A stretch of DNA of 64,000 nt from Uranotaenia lowii (taxonomy: Eukaryota; Arthropoda; Insecta; Diptera; Culicidae): the NCBI RefSeq assembly GCF_029784155.1, contig NC_073693.1, positions 358,127,825-358,191,824 of the forward strand, in the 5' to 3' direction. A model generated the notes under the pieces. The model made no database searches, was not told where the DNA came from, and saw only the letters and a program-made list of their open reading frames with translations. The number at the start of each line of letters is the position of its first letter. The first letter of the stretch is position 1. Shown in pieces: positions 47,861-58,832 of the stretch. The translations under genes and the position numbers were made by a program.

Positions 47861-49200
47861 ACCCTTTTCCTGTTTTCCACTCAAATCGATCAATATGCCT
47901 CTTCTTAGAGCTCTTAAAGCTGTCGATAATTCACTGTCACAATATTGGTGTTTGATTCCCAGTTGCCGTTCTAGAGTGAAGTGGTTCCCCCCCGAAAGCA
48001 ATCAAATATTAGGTCAAGTGCTTCTTCCATCAAATTTCTGCACCAGTGGATAGACTAGCTATTTGCCTGGTCCAAATCGTTTCGGCCCCATTTCATTAAC
48101 GTAACAGATGGCAACTTTCCTTAAAAGCTCTCAATTTGAAGCAGATATTTTCTCGAAAAAAAAACCTCCCCACATCAGCCGACGATAACTTTCCTCTGGC
48201 TGGAATTCAATTTGTCGGCAATTTGTTTGCCTTCGTCTTCCAAATTGGTTTTCATTAAAGGTTTTCATTTCCAAATGATGCCCCAACAACGAACGATGAG
48301 ATGATATGGCAATGATCCTGATCCTTTTAGCCTCCCGGCGGCTGTTGGATTCGTGTCCCCCCAAAAATGATGGCAAAAGTTTGAGGAGGGGTTTGAAGAT
48401 AATGGACACCCCATGAAAGATACCTCCTCGCAGCTTATGCCGTTCAATCTGCCTTAACCTCATACAAAACTGAACTGTCAACCGTGTGCCTTCTCCCCAA
48501 AGTTTAGGAATTTTGAATTTGCCCCGTCACGATGACGACGAGAAAGCCAGGGCCTGTCTCTCGGTATCAAAACATCAACATTTCCCACCTAAGCCCAGAA
48601 GGCAAATGTTACGGTCGCCATGTTTTCGCCGAATTCGAAGGTAGGAATCGTTGTCGTCGTCCGTGTTCTGACCGTGGGCATCTCAGTCTTTTCTCAGTCA
48701 TGCTAATTTGGTGATTTTCATCATCGTCTCCACCTACTTTTGACTATTTAGAAGCCTTCTCCCCTTCTCGCAAAATTTCGCAAAGATTATCTTCACTGAA
48801 TCGTGTAGCGTTGATTGCCACATTGTGATATGATATGATAGCTTACGGTGTCAGGTTTCGGATGGGGGGAGATTTTCCGAGACAGATTTCATCATGAAAA
48901 ACGGACCTCGCTCGACCAGCTTCTTCTCTTATCGCATTATTAATTTTAGCTTCAGCTTAATTTGCTGCTGCTGCTGCCCTCTTAGCTTACCGAAAGCTGA
49001 GCTGGAGGGTAAAAGTTGTTGTTCAGTGGAGCAGATCGTTATGGCGATTAGATGTTATTCTCCTATCCCAAGATTTTTGAAACGTTACAAATGGGAGCGA
49101 ATGGTCCAGCAGCGTCTTGAAAATCATGCGTTTTTGACTTGTTTAATTAAGCAAGTAAGTATCTCTTTCATAGCAGGTGGTTTAGTAGTCAATTAGGCAT
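47861..49200. other. GC-balanced unique island
   Basis: Unique-looking sequence with short CTGCTGCTGCTG (48963-48974) and GATGACGACGAGA runs. Several open frames of 60-116 codons on both strands have no domains. It resembles the other islands in composition and is a candidate for host regulatory or intronic DNA. Confidence 0.4.
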
Positions 49201-50933
49201 TCTTAGAAGCCATCTGATAAGTAAGCGGTGACATTTGGGAAAACACTGAGAAAATAGTTACGTAATTTTCTGATTGATTTCAACGTTAATCACAACCCTG
49301 ATTAATACAATTATTGGTTAGTTTGAAAGTTTATTTACAAACAAATTTCACTTAGCTCTGGCTACAGTCAAATTGAAAAACAGACCCTCATTTCTGAGGA
49401 AAACATTATTGAAATGCTGCGCCCCCCAGGAGGTTTTCCTGGAGAATTGCTTCATTAGGAGATTCGGTGGAAAAAATGTTACAGCTTTGAGGGGCGCGTG
49501 CGTTCAAAGCATAGGAATTAATTTTCTGTTGTTCAAATTCAACCATTTCCGGGAATTCATTTATTCAAACTGGAAAATGAACAGATACAGACGACTAACT
49601 TTTGTTGAATTGGAGATGTAAATGATTGACGAAGTTTATATCAGACTGAAAGTGTATTTGAAATCCGAAATTCCAGTTGATTGTTACCATTGCTATTTTC
49701 ATAACTCCGCAGTTGTATCAAAGTATGATGCTTCTAGATTCCTTAGAATAAAAATCTGCGTATCACCAATAAATAAAACTTAGTTTATTTTTATTTAGAA
49801 TTGGGACAGTTTCGAATGCGTGTATCTTCAAAACCATTTGTTTGATCGGAATAATTTCTGAGTAGGAAATGAAGGGAATTTTATTATAATTCTTTAATTA
49901 TTTATAAAAGATATGAACTAGGATTGGTCGATTTTGGATCAATCTTTGCAAGATCGATCTTTTGAACTCAAATTTTTGATTTTTTCGATCGTTTCTTTAG
50001 CTTTGGAAGAATCAATTAAATCGATTTATTTTCGTTTCGATCTTTCGATCTTTTAAAATTTTCATACTTCTTACCGGAGATTTTTAGATTCCATTTAGTG
50101 CAGAGTAATGGGTGCCGTCATGCCACCGAGAGAATCGATAACGACTGGCATGGCATGTTTATATGACCTTTACGCTTTACTAAAATCGCCTTATTTTCAA
50201 GCTAGAGGACACCAAAAAGTGTATTTCTTATGTAAGCATCGATGTAAGCTTTTTGTGTACATTGAATGAAAGAAACGTTTGTATAAGTTTGGGAGTCGAA
50301 ACAGATTTTGTCCACGTGCCAAAAGCCTTTTGTATTTTTAACCACAGGCCGAAACATGGATTATGCATGATGCGAAATTTCCATGAAGAAATACATTTTT
50401 TGATGTCCACTAGTTCAAAATAAGGTGATTTTGGTAAAAATTCAGGCCACCCATGGTCTCGACTCTTTAGGAACACCCAAACTTTAATCGAATAATGCAA
50501 CTATTGTCATCAGACAAGATTCAATAGTTAGTTCATACAGAAGTTTCAGATGGTTTTGTCAAAAATCAGGACACTTGGATGCAAAAAATAAACAGGATTT
50601 TCCAGAATATCACTAGATTGATAAAAAACGTGTGGACAAAGTTTACAAAAAATCACACCAATACACACAAATACACTGACATCGTCTGAACTCGTCGAGC
50701 TGATTCGATAGGTACCTATAAAGGTATATCTAGGACCCATAATTAATGATCTCCCAAATCGACCGATAACTATACCTTTCTGAAAGAAAGGCAATAACCA
50801 TAAAGCACTGCCTAAAGTGCAAAAATATAAGCGAAGAACAGGTACTGAAAGCTTCTTAATTTATGTAACGGAAGCAAGCAGAATCTTGTATGGCGTGCAG
50901 TTTATATTGAAGAACAACATGAAAATATCATAT
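49201..50933. other. AT-rich DNA with a GATCGATC-rich patch
   Basis: At 49925-50060 TTCGATC and GATCGATCTTT phrases recur in both orientations, suggesting a small decayed inverted-repeat element. ACCTTTCTGAAAGAAAGGC near 50775 is a perfect-looking small palindrome. No gene is supported. Confidence 0.45.
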
Positions 50934-50939
50934 TCAAAT

Positions 50940-51478
50940 GTACAAGCTGTTCTGTCGTTTTTTGCTATTTATTTCATCATAAACGAAACTCAACTTCGAG
51001 AGTACTTCGTTCAACTTCTTACTCCGACACTTCGCCGAGTGGCGCAAGCCGCACATTAGCTCCTCCTTTCCCAGTTCTGCGTACCCACGAGGTTGCCGCT
51101 TAAAGAGCTCTTCGTCTCCCTCCCCTTTCAAATAGGCCGTCTTGACGACGACGTGTCGAACGGTGAGACCTCGTTTCGCGGTCACTTTGCTAATGCACGG
51201 AAGCTCGCCTGTTGCGATACTGGAGCAAACACTTGGTCAAAGTCAACTCCGAGCTGCTGGGTAAAACCCCGCGCCACTACTCTGGTCTTACACTTCACTA
51301 CGTGGCCTAGCTCGTTCTTTTTAACTTTATACACCCACATCGACTCAATACCTTTTTGATGAGCATGTAAATGCGCGTCTCGGCAGCCCCGTCGGAAAGT
51401 GAGACGGAGACCGGCGATTGATGATGGGGAGTAGGATAAACAAAAAATAAAAAAAAAACAAACTAAAATTTGGTTCAT
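50940..51478 (-). pseudogene. Copia (Ty1)-type reverse transcriptase fragment, frameshifted
   Basis: Read on the minus strand, MWVYKVKKNELGHVVKCKT and VVARGFTQQLGVDFDQVFAP match the start of the copia-type reverse transcriptase domain (51182-51360). After a frameshift at about 51183 it continues TAKRGLTVRHVVVKTAYL, then KGEGDEELFKRQPRGYAE (51000-51180). The usual VDVKTAYLNG catalytic box has lost its Asp (VVVKTAYLKG). The stretch normally reading SIYGLKQS before the conserved KKLNEVL is partly deleted. The YVDD box is not present, so this is a truncated relic. Its orientation matches the copia-like LTR, gag and protease remains at 55.4-56.1 kb. Confidence 0.85.
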
Positions 51479-51499
51479 CGCCCTTAAACCTGGTCCGGA

Positions 51500-52107
51500 A
51501 CCACTCTATGGAGCCACCGAATCAGAGTTACCGCTAGTTTTAAAAGTTGCATGATGAGCGGCACTCTCTGGACCCACATTTTGAACACCTTCCGTGCGAC
51601 CATCGATCTCTAACACTGCCAGATTAGCCGTTCCGCGTCCGAAAACACCTACCGATGTGCGCACCAATGCCTGACGTACACACCCGTCACCGGATACGAT
51701 CGGCTGCTCGATGATTCCTCGTACTCAGGCTTTGCGTAGATTTCCGTAAACCACGTACACGAGATCTCCTTTCTCAAGAAGATTGGTTTCGGAGAACCAC
51801 TTGGATCGCTTGTAGACTGTATCCACAGTTGCCATAAGTCGTCGGCCAGGTGTTGCGATCTCTTGTAAGCATCTCGAAGGGCCTCTGCAGAGTTGGTAGG
51901 TTTGATGACTTCAGGCGACTCGATGGGATTTGATCCACGCAGAAAGACATTGGGACAAAGTGCACCTACCACTAGATCCGTAGATACAAGAGTAAGGGGC
52001 TGGTTGCTGATCATGTCCTCAGTTTCAGCTAGCGAAGTCAGGATAATTTCATCGTTCAATCGTCGTCCGTCGTCTAAGGCTGTCATGAGCTTCGCCGAGC
52101 GCACCAT
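51500..52107 (-). pseudogene. Bel-Pao pol C-terminus (after the integrase core)
   Basis: The minus-strand protein contains LTLVSTDLVVGALCPNVFL (the domain downstream of integrase in Bel-Pao, usually LTPGHFLVG-like), LADDLWQLWI, and LRKEISCTWFTEIY. An adjoining frame reads VRTSVGVFGRGTANLAVLEI, the typical end of Bel-Pao pol. The fragment is colinear with the integrase core upstream but frameshifted. No LTR or polypurine tract was recognised beyond 51500. Confidence 0.75.
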
Positions 52108-52880
52108 TCTCTCCTACGCTCTACCATGTGGGGTGTTCCAGGTGGGATGAAGTACCATCTCGTGATAGCAGTCGTAAATTCGTAGGCGCCAACATTATCA
52201 ATTTCCCGTACTTTTTGGATTATCTACTTACACGCTTCTCGGAAGTTCGTCCCGTTGTCCGAGAAGTATTCAGAAGCGGGACCTCGGCGACTGATGAAAC
52301 GGCGGATTGCCATTATGCATAATTGCGTGGTGAGACTGTGGGCAACTTCTGAATGTACCGCCCTAACAACCGTGGACGTGAACACCACGACCCAGCGTTT
52401 TTCTCTGCGGCGACCAACGACGACTTCAACTGGACCCAAATAGTCAAGACCAACGAAGATAAATGGACGTTTGAAAGTGGTCAATCTTTGCACGTGAAAT
52501 GCAGCCATTTTGGGATTCTTACGCAGACATTTTCGGACCTTACACCACACGCAGCTTCTCTCGGTTCGTCTCATTAAGTTGGTGAGACCGCTTATCGCAA
52601 AACGTTGCTTGATTTCGTTCTTCAGCGTTTCTCAATGTCCGTGTCCAAACCTCTCGTGGTTTTGTAGAACCAAACGATCCGTGACCCCATTTGGTGAGCG
52701 AATCTGCTTCATTTAGCTTGATCGGAACGTAGCGCCAGTCTGTCAGCTTCGAGAGACTCAGGTAACTCTGATTCGAAAGTCGACGAACGGCTGATAACGA
52801 CGGTGATCGAATTGAATCCAGAAGAGAACCGTTCGAGAATCACTCCAGAAAAAAGTTTGATGAATAGGAAGTGAATAGTT
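52108..52880 (-). pseudogene. Bel-Pao integrase (zinc region and catalytic core) and RNase H end
   Basis: From the minus-strand start, WRYVPIKLNEADSLTKWGHG (near 52700) matches the RNase H end of Bel-Pao. The zinc region reads HERFGHGH then CVWCKVRKC (near 52550-52640), giving His and Cys pairs. The catalytic core has FVGLDYLGPVEV (first Asp), AVHSEVAHSL and EYFSDNGTNF (second Asp) within 52224-52574. The catalytic Glu region is not continuous. At least two frame changes break the polyprotein. In an intact element this would integrate the cDNA copy. Confidence 0.85.
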
Positions 52881-52884
52881 GTTC

Positions 52885-53355
52885 CTAACGGTGTGACTCA
52901 GGTTCGCTTCCCAGACATTTTACGGCATTTTCTACACAAATCCTTAGAAACGCGACGCTTTCGTATGCATTCTCCCCAACATCACTGAAAATATGTAGCT
53001 GTATTTGGCCAAATCGGTCGGAAGGCGTGGCCCCAAAGTTACATAATGAAATCCGAACACCCTCTACCAGAGAAAACCTTGCGACCCACTGTCGCCACTT
53101 ATCTATGCGCCCTCCGTCGATTCGCTGGTACCTGTCACAACCCGCTCGCCACAGGTCTCTCATGAGCATCTTTCCTAACACCGTTAATGGAGCCAACAGA
53201 CTGATTGGATCGAACAGCGACATGACCGAGCTCAGAACTCCCCTTTTCTTTGGTGCTTCTGCCTCTGTTGCCGCTGCGTTTGTGGGCACCGCTAAGGCAA
53301 ACACGTCGTTCTGTGTGTCCCACATGATGCCGAGAACTCGTTCGTAATTCGTCAC
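52885..53355 (-). pseudogene. Bel-Pao pol segment (Pao peptidase A17 / RNase H region)
   Basis: The minus-strand protein starts near NYERVLGIMWD and contains KKRGVLSSVMSLFDPISLLA, then LGKMLMRDLWRAG and QIQLHIFSDVGENAY. These are the hallmark order of the Pao region between reverse transcriptase and integrase. The Asp in IFSDVGE corresponds to the RNase H-like catalytic start. The open length is 156 codons, and flanking parts are in other frames. Confidence 0.85.
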
Positions 53356-53399
53356 CTAGTCTTGGTTCAAATGGATTGACTCTCTGGAGCCACCATCCA

Positions 53400-54300
53400 C
53401 TCCCAAAATTTCGAAGAACTTTAGTGGAATTAGATGTCTAGTTGGTGATCTCGAATCCACTTTTCGAGTGAATCAAAAGTACCTCTTTGGCTCGTGTGAT
53501 AGCTTCCTCTTCGGTGTCGAAGCTGTCAACGTCGACTTAATGACGGTGATCTATGGCTGCTGCTGCTGCTAGATAACTAGAAGAAAACTGCTGGGCGTTG
53601 AGGTTCTTGATGTATTGCTCCGAGCACGGAGAACTGGCAGCACCGAAAGTGGCCACATCCATGACGAACACAGTAGGATAATCTTTCGGAAGACGGAAAA
53701 GAAACCTTTGCCCCTGCTTATCTGCATCTCTTATCCTGGTGGCTGGTGGCAATGTGGTGGAAAGAGAGGTGATGAGAAAGATATGTTGCAAAAGTAGAAG
53801 TAAAGTTTTTTTTCTTCGTAAACATAGTTACCATGACAGAAGTGACGTCACTACCGAAATTTTTGGCGAGGCATTTTGCCTAGGATAAAAAAAGCTCCCT
53901 GACAACGACGCGTCGCGACGCAGGGCTTGTTTATGTTTATTTTTCTTTTTTCTCTCCGACGTGCAATAGTGTGCGTTCCTCTGCGCCACCTTAGTAAAAG
54001 TGTACGTTATTGAGCTGGTGGTACATTTCTTTTATGTCACCTCCCACGACAACTCAAAATTTGCTGATGACTGCCGGAAGCGATGTCAGTAGATCAGGGC
54101 CTTTAAGGAGATTTGAATTGAGGAAAACACCTTGGGACTTGGCCGCTGCATGCCACACCAAGCGTACCTTATGTGGTTTCTTTGAATCAGTACTACATTT
54201 AGCGGGAGATCCACACGGAAGAGAGATTGGTATTCAACAGTTTCTCTTTCGTGGCCTTGTGGCAGTAACCTTACGTCAGGTAATATTCGATCTATTGGTT
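53400..54300 (-). pseudogene. Bel-Pao reverse transcriptase, interrupted and with a stop in the YVDD box
   Basis: On the minus strand, [18 protein letters not shown] and [14 protein letters not shown] (near 54060-54180) lead to GDIKEMYHQ (54010-54045), which holds the first catalytic Asp. Sequence unrelated to reverse transcriptase then fills about 53800-54005. The domain resumes with DADKQGQRFLFRL, FVMDVATFGAASSPCSEQYI and DHRH. The box that should read YVDD is stop-V-D-V, with TAA at 53537-53539. Downstream FEITN-like sequence is frameshifted. The enzyme cannot be functional. Confidence 0.85.
53800..54005. other. About 200-bp insertion of unknown type in the Bel-Pao reverse transcriptase
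   Basis: Between GDIKEMYHQ and the resumed domain, the sequence contains ACAGAAGTGACGTCACTACC (a palindromic TGACGTCA core), GGCGAGGCATTTTGCCTAGG and CGACGCGTCGCGACGC. None encodes the missing residues. Ends and target duplication are not clear; AAAAGT occurs at both edges. Confidence 0.45.
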
Positions 54301-55225
54301 GATATTTTGTAGCAGGTGTGGTTCTCTGTGGAACCGTCGCTCGAAGCTCCTCAGTCTATTCGACGCCATTGGATAGCTATCAGGAAAAACGGTTTCTTGT
54401 CTCCAGATGAGCCCCGTTTCGAAGCGGTCGCCTACACGGACGGTTGTCGATTCTAGGATGTCTCGAACTCTGCGAGTTTCCTCCGGTTCCATAGACTGAC
54501 CAAACGGCGAAGGCAAATCCTCCTGAGCGTTCTGCTCCGCCATCAGATCGTGAAGCTCCCGATTATTCAAATTCTGAACCAGATGTAGCTGTTCCGATCT
54601 CAAATTGGGACCTTCAATTGCCCAACCCAGCGCTAAGCGCACGGTAATCGGTTCTCCCGGGGCACCAACCTTGGACTCCAGAGTAGCAAATAAGTGTAGA
54701 TTATCAAGACCGATGTGAACTCTGGGAACTTCCATCTTGGTGTTCGACAAAGGGACTCCGCTCAAGTGTCGATACTTTTCGACGATGTTTCAGTAACTCG
54801 CAACGGTAGCTTCAATTCTCCCACGGTATGGGCAGATGACAGCTTGAACTTCCGTCGATATGCTGCTGAGATTATCAGCAGGTCGATTTTTCGTGAAGTA
54901 TCTTAGTTTCTCTTGACATTTTCTGTCCACACCATGACAAGGGGTTGCGGGATTCCTTTGACGCCCAACGAATCAGCTATCGAGCGCTCAACAAGTGTTG
55001 TTGAAGCTCACTCGTCCAGGAACGCCAACATTTCGATAGCATTTTTTCCGTGGTACAAAATAATGGAATCGTGCTGGAAGTTTCTGAACTGCCCAATTTG
55101 CCCTACACCCTGAGTTCTAGGAAAAAAAGGACGTGATTGTAATACTTTATTCTTCCTTGTTGATTCAGTCAGCCTCACTTGTATTAATTTAGCTGTCTTC
55201 AGCAGCCAATGGATCACTTTCACTC
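54292..55225 (-). pseudogene. Bel-Pao aspartic protease and protease-RT linker
   Basis: Minus-strand frames read IILYHGKNAIEMLAFLDE (54,990-55,060), giving the protease active-site Asp in a LDEGAS-like context. Then come TLVERSIADSLGVKGIPQPL and MVWTENVKRN. After a frame change the linker PRVHIGLDNLHLFATLESKV, GEPITVRLALGWAIEG and ETGLIWRQETVFPDSYPMAS follows (54292-54765). The order protease, linker, reverse transcriptase fits Bel-Pao pol. Gag was not recognised upstream, so the element is 5'-truncated or too decayed. Confidence 0.82.
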
Positions 55226-55379
55226 ACTAAATCGTCTTCTTTTTAATTTTTTTGTACACTTACCTTTTCCATTCGACGATTTTCTGCTTCCATTGGAACC
55301 TCCACGGACGACAATCTATTCTCGGGCTCGATAAACCGTGACGTATCCCGTTGCTCGATCCACAAGCCGGTACAATACA

Positions 55380-55776
55380 AAACAGCGCTACCTTCACCCT
55401 GGATTTTAATCCACCCTCACTCTCCACCAATTCCGTAAAAACGATCGATCGTTGGTCATATTTCCACTTGCACCACTATCAATGGTCCAGGAGGACCACT
55501 ACAACCCGTGACGAAGGCATGACTGCTAGCCACTTTGACATTTTCACATTTCATCGGATCAAACTCTTTTTTTTAGAGCAAGTTCACTGGTGTTTGAAGA
55601 AAGTGGTAGAAGTTTTGACACTTTCAGCATATTTTGAAAAACGATTCTTTTCATCTGACAGGGGATTTTCGATTGTGTGCCTCGAATCTTCCCGGCCAAT
55701 GCCTCCAGACGCAATTTGCACATCTCCACCAGTTTTGCCCATTCAATTTTGGAATGGAAAACTTCCCCTCTGGCAT
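55380..55776 (-). pseudogene. Copia-like gag start and protease fragments
   Basis: From the ATG at 55776 (minus) the protein begins MPEGKFSIPKLNGQNWWRC, like the N-terminus of copia-type Gag. It then loses similarity and stops near 55640. At about 55400-55490 a second block reads WTIDSGASGNMTNDRSF, the copia protease active site (DSGA) with its MTNDRSFF-like follow-up. Most of gag between them is missing. Together with the LTR and primer-binding site on its right, this is a heavily deleted copia-type element on the minus strand. Confidence 0.75.
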
Positions 55777-55935
55777 TTTCACACTACTTTCCGTTTATTC
55801 AAGCACTAAAACGGACAGTTCTTTTCTTCGCTATCTCCCGAATGCGGAACACGCAAACTACGCGGAAAAACCTAACCTCGATCGGTCACTGCCGGACACT
55901 TCCCGAAAACGAAAAACTTTTCATCGGTCTATATG

Positions 55936-55949
55936 CTGGACCCATAACC
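55936..55949 (-). other. Copia-type primer-binding site
   Basis: On the minus strand GGTTATGGGTCCAG directly follows an LTR end in TATCA. Drosophila copia uses a half-molecule of initiator Met tRNA and has a closely similar GGTTATGGGCCCAG site (from memory). Position and sequence support a copia LTR on its right. Confidence 0.65.
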
Positions 55950-56113
55950 TGATAGGCGGAACGACCAGGATAAACCACCAGGTGGACTAACGAAGGGCTG
56001 GACTATGCAAAGGGCGTAAACATTGTACTCCGACAGTTTTTGTCTTCACAGGAGCAGAGTACTGGCAAATTATGTTTTTTTTTGTACTTAGCGGCCCACC
56101 ACACTCCCCCACA
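55950..56113 (-). mobile_element. Copia-like LTR (5' LTR of the minus-strand element)
   Basis: Read on the minus strand, it begins TGTGGGGGAGTGTGGTGGGC and ends CGCCTATCA just before the primer-binding site, giving TG...CA ends and about 164 bp. A matching 3' LTR was not found in the window, so the boundary on the right is approximate. Confidence 0.6.
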
Positions 56114-57850
56114 CCAAAAAGCTCATTAGAGCCCCCTGGTAATGGACGCTTACTGTTCTCAGCACGTCTGGCAGCAAAAGGGGAAATATAACAAATCGCG
56201 ATCTTGATTTAATCATGCTGAGAACCTAAAAAAAATATTCAAACGAGGGAATGTAACGATACAACGATTTTGCAAAAGAATCAGCAGTTAACAGTGTCCT
56301 ATTTTAACAATTTTTGTTGAAAGAAATCGGCTGTTTTTTCTTCTTTCCAAACAAAATCAGGCTCGATGTACGACCCTTTTCCGATCTGAATTTATTTTGC
56401 ATTCTCACTCCTGGTAGGGTAATGCTAAATTTTAACCTACAGTATGGAAGGCTTATCCTGTTTTAATTTTTATTACTAATTTGAACCTCTCTAGTATTCA
56501 GAGTAAATATAGTAGGAAGAGGATGGTCCAGAGCAGCAAAATAAATGTAAATCAAAGCGGAAAAATCGAATGAAAAGTTCCCATCAAGCAAGTCCTCTCA
56601 GCGAATGGAGCACGTTCAATTTATTCAACGACTTATGAAGCGTTCAACGATTCCTCCATTAAGGATTGCACCTTACCAGGAGCAGCTTAAAAGTCAAAAC
56701 AAATATAAAATAAAAGAAAACCGTCGGAACATAAAATTTCCCATAATTGATGTCCTGCGTTTTTATTGCCTCCAGGGTTCTCCAAATCTAACAAAATAAA
56801 ATGAGCAAAAGACAACAAGCACATTTAGGTAGAGCCTATCCCAGAAAAAAAAAACAACTGAAAGCGAAAAAATAGAACTTTCTGCTCGAAAACAAAAACG
56901 GAAAACATTCCTCACGGAAGAATTCAATTTTCCGTCACAACGCCGTTTTTCGGGCAAGCGACAAACAGTTTTGTCATAAGCGTCGAGTCAGAAGAGAAAA
57001 AAAAACTTGCAAACGAAAATGAGCGGCGGCAGTTTATCTGTCCAACGTTTTTTCTTCTATTTTGCCGAAAGCACGGCGAAAAAAAATATTAAAAGGCGCA
57101 ACGAAAATACCCTACCGAGATTTGAATCTCGGCTCGTGCAGGCACCGGAAAATAACAAATCCATAAAAATGAACGAAATCGTACATCATGGAATAGCCTC
57201 GGCTCCCCATCGATGTCGTTGTAAGTGTGTTGTATGTGTGAGTAAGTGAGTGTGGTTTTCTGTGTCTATGTATGTGTCTCCTTATCCCTGAGTGCTGTAA
57301 ATTTTCATCCGGACCTGTGTCTCTATTAAAGACGACATTTTACGGCTTCGTGTTTCCGATTTTTTATTGGCTTCGTTTAGTGTCTGCAGTCTCTCGTGTT
57401 TCTTCGCTGTGTCGTTTGAAGTAGAGGAAGTTGGGTTGGTAGAAAGGACGGTAAATCTTGAACAATTTCGCCCGTGAGTTTCCCCCGCTCCTCAATCAAA
57501 ATGACATGTTTATTTGCATATTGAATCGGATTCGGAATAAAAATGGCCATAAAATACTGGCCTAGGGCCGTCCGAGGGGGGAAAAATAAACCAAGAGCAG
57601 CTATACATCAAGCGTTTGATCGGTAAAATTGGAATTGATAGATTTGTGCCAATAAAACAATTGAATTAAACCGTACCCGGAAAACATCCATCCTAGCTGG
57701 GTCTAGGCCTACTAGATGGGCTGAGTGGCAATTTTTGGTGATTGAAGGAGACGAAAATTGGATGCAATAACAGAGGACTGAATGTTGTTTTTGGGGGGTT
57801 GTTTCTGTCATAACTTCATGGACAATTGCAGGGTTATTTGGTTGGAATTT
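56114..57850. other. GC-balanced unique island (mainly 56.4-57.85 kb)
   Basis: Contains GTGTGTGAGTAAGTGAGTGTG near 57230 and a cluster of factor-like sites at 57505-57565. These include TGTTTATTTGCATATTGA (forkhead-like core plus POU octamer ATTTGCAT) and GGCCATAAAATACTGGCC (a palindrome with a CCATAAA posterior-Hox-like core). No coding frame has a domain. It is a candidate host regulatory region. Confidence 0.4.
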
Positions 57851-58703
57851 ATCGCGTCACTTATGTACATTATATCGATCAGAGTCTTCTCCCGGGGTAG
57901 TTTATCGGTTGGAAATTATTACAACAAAAACGGAATATTTCGTTTGAAATTTTTTGATATTTTTTTAAGGTCACATCCACCATGCACGTACTTCATTTTG
58001 AATTTTGTTTATTACACTTAATTTTCAATTCGATAAACACACAATTTTTGCTGATTTTACTCCAGCAATAAAACATTTAAGATAAGTTTTGCAAATCGTT
58101 GTTTTAAATATGCCCCATCATTGCACAGGTTGACTAGAATTGTCAATTTTTCAGCCGTCTTTCAATACTGAATCTAGTTAATAAGAATGTTTACTAATGA
58201 AATTAGGCTTTTGACGATATTTTTTGCTGTAAAATATGCACCTTATGACAATTTTACAATAGCAAATAAGGTTTTAGGTCAGATAAAACATTTTTCAAAT
58301 CGGTCCTCTTTATAAACAGTGTGTTTGACAATTTCAAAATTTGTTGGACACATTTCAAAATTTGTTAAAAATGTCTAGTTTATAGTAATAAAGTATAATA
58401 AGAAAATTGATTTTTAAAACCACTTTCTTACCATAAGAAAAACTTGTAAAAAAGAATGAAATTTCACTGATACGACTCAAAATAAATCAGAATCAAGCTT
58501 TCAAATCAATGTTATTGAAGGAAAGTTATTATTAAATTGTTCAAATTTAGAGATGAACCGAATAGTTAGCGTGTTCGGCGAACGGCCGAATACCGAATAT
58601 TGACCTCTTCAACTGGCCACTTTTTCTTCTTCTTCCCCAGCTTATAATCTCCACAATCTGCCTTTTTGTGCCCTTGTTTTTCACCCTAAACACTCTTCAA
58701 CAT
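57851..58703. other. AT-rich DNA, no recognised feature
   Basis: No supported gene or repeat. The TGACAATTT phrase recurs near 58252 and 58325. Confidence 0.5.
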
Positions 58704-58830
58704 TGTGGTAGTTTCAAGAACTTTTATTAAAAAAAAACCAAGCAATCGATGTAAATGGGGGTAGCTAACTGTCATTGAATAAAGAAAGTCGTATAATAAA
58801 TTTAGTCCGTTCAAGCCGGGTTTTATTCCA
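58704..58830 (+). mobile_element. LTR copy 1 of a decayed LTR retrotransposon
   Basis: TGTGGTAGTTTCAAGAAC to GGGTTTTATTCCA forms a TG...CA unit of 127 bp. It recurs with few differences at 61861-61985 in the same orientation. An internal AATAAAGAAAG can serve as polyadenylation signal. The leader that should follow is found displaced at 59569, after an insertion. Confidence 0.75.
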
Positions 58831-58832
58831 AG

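Noticed and set aside
50940..56113. Integrated copy of an animal virus
   Set aside because: All recognisable motifs fit the copia and Bel-Pao retrotransposons; no envelope or non-retroviral virus motif was seen.
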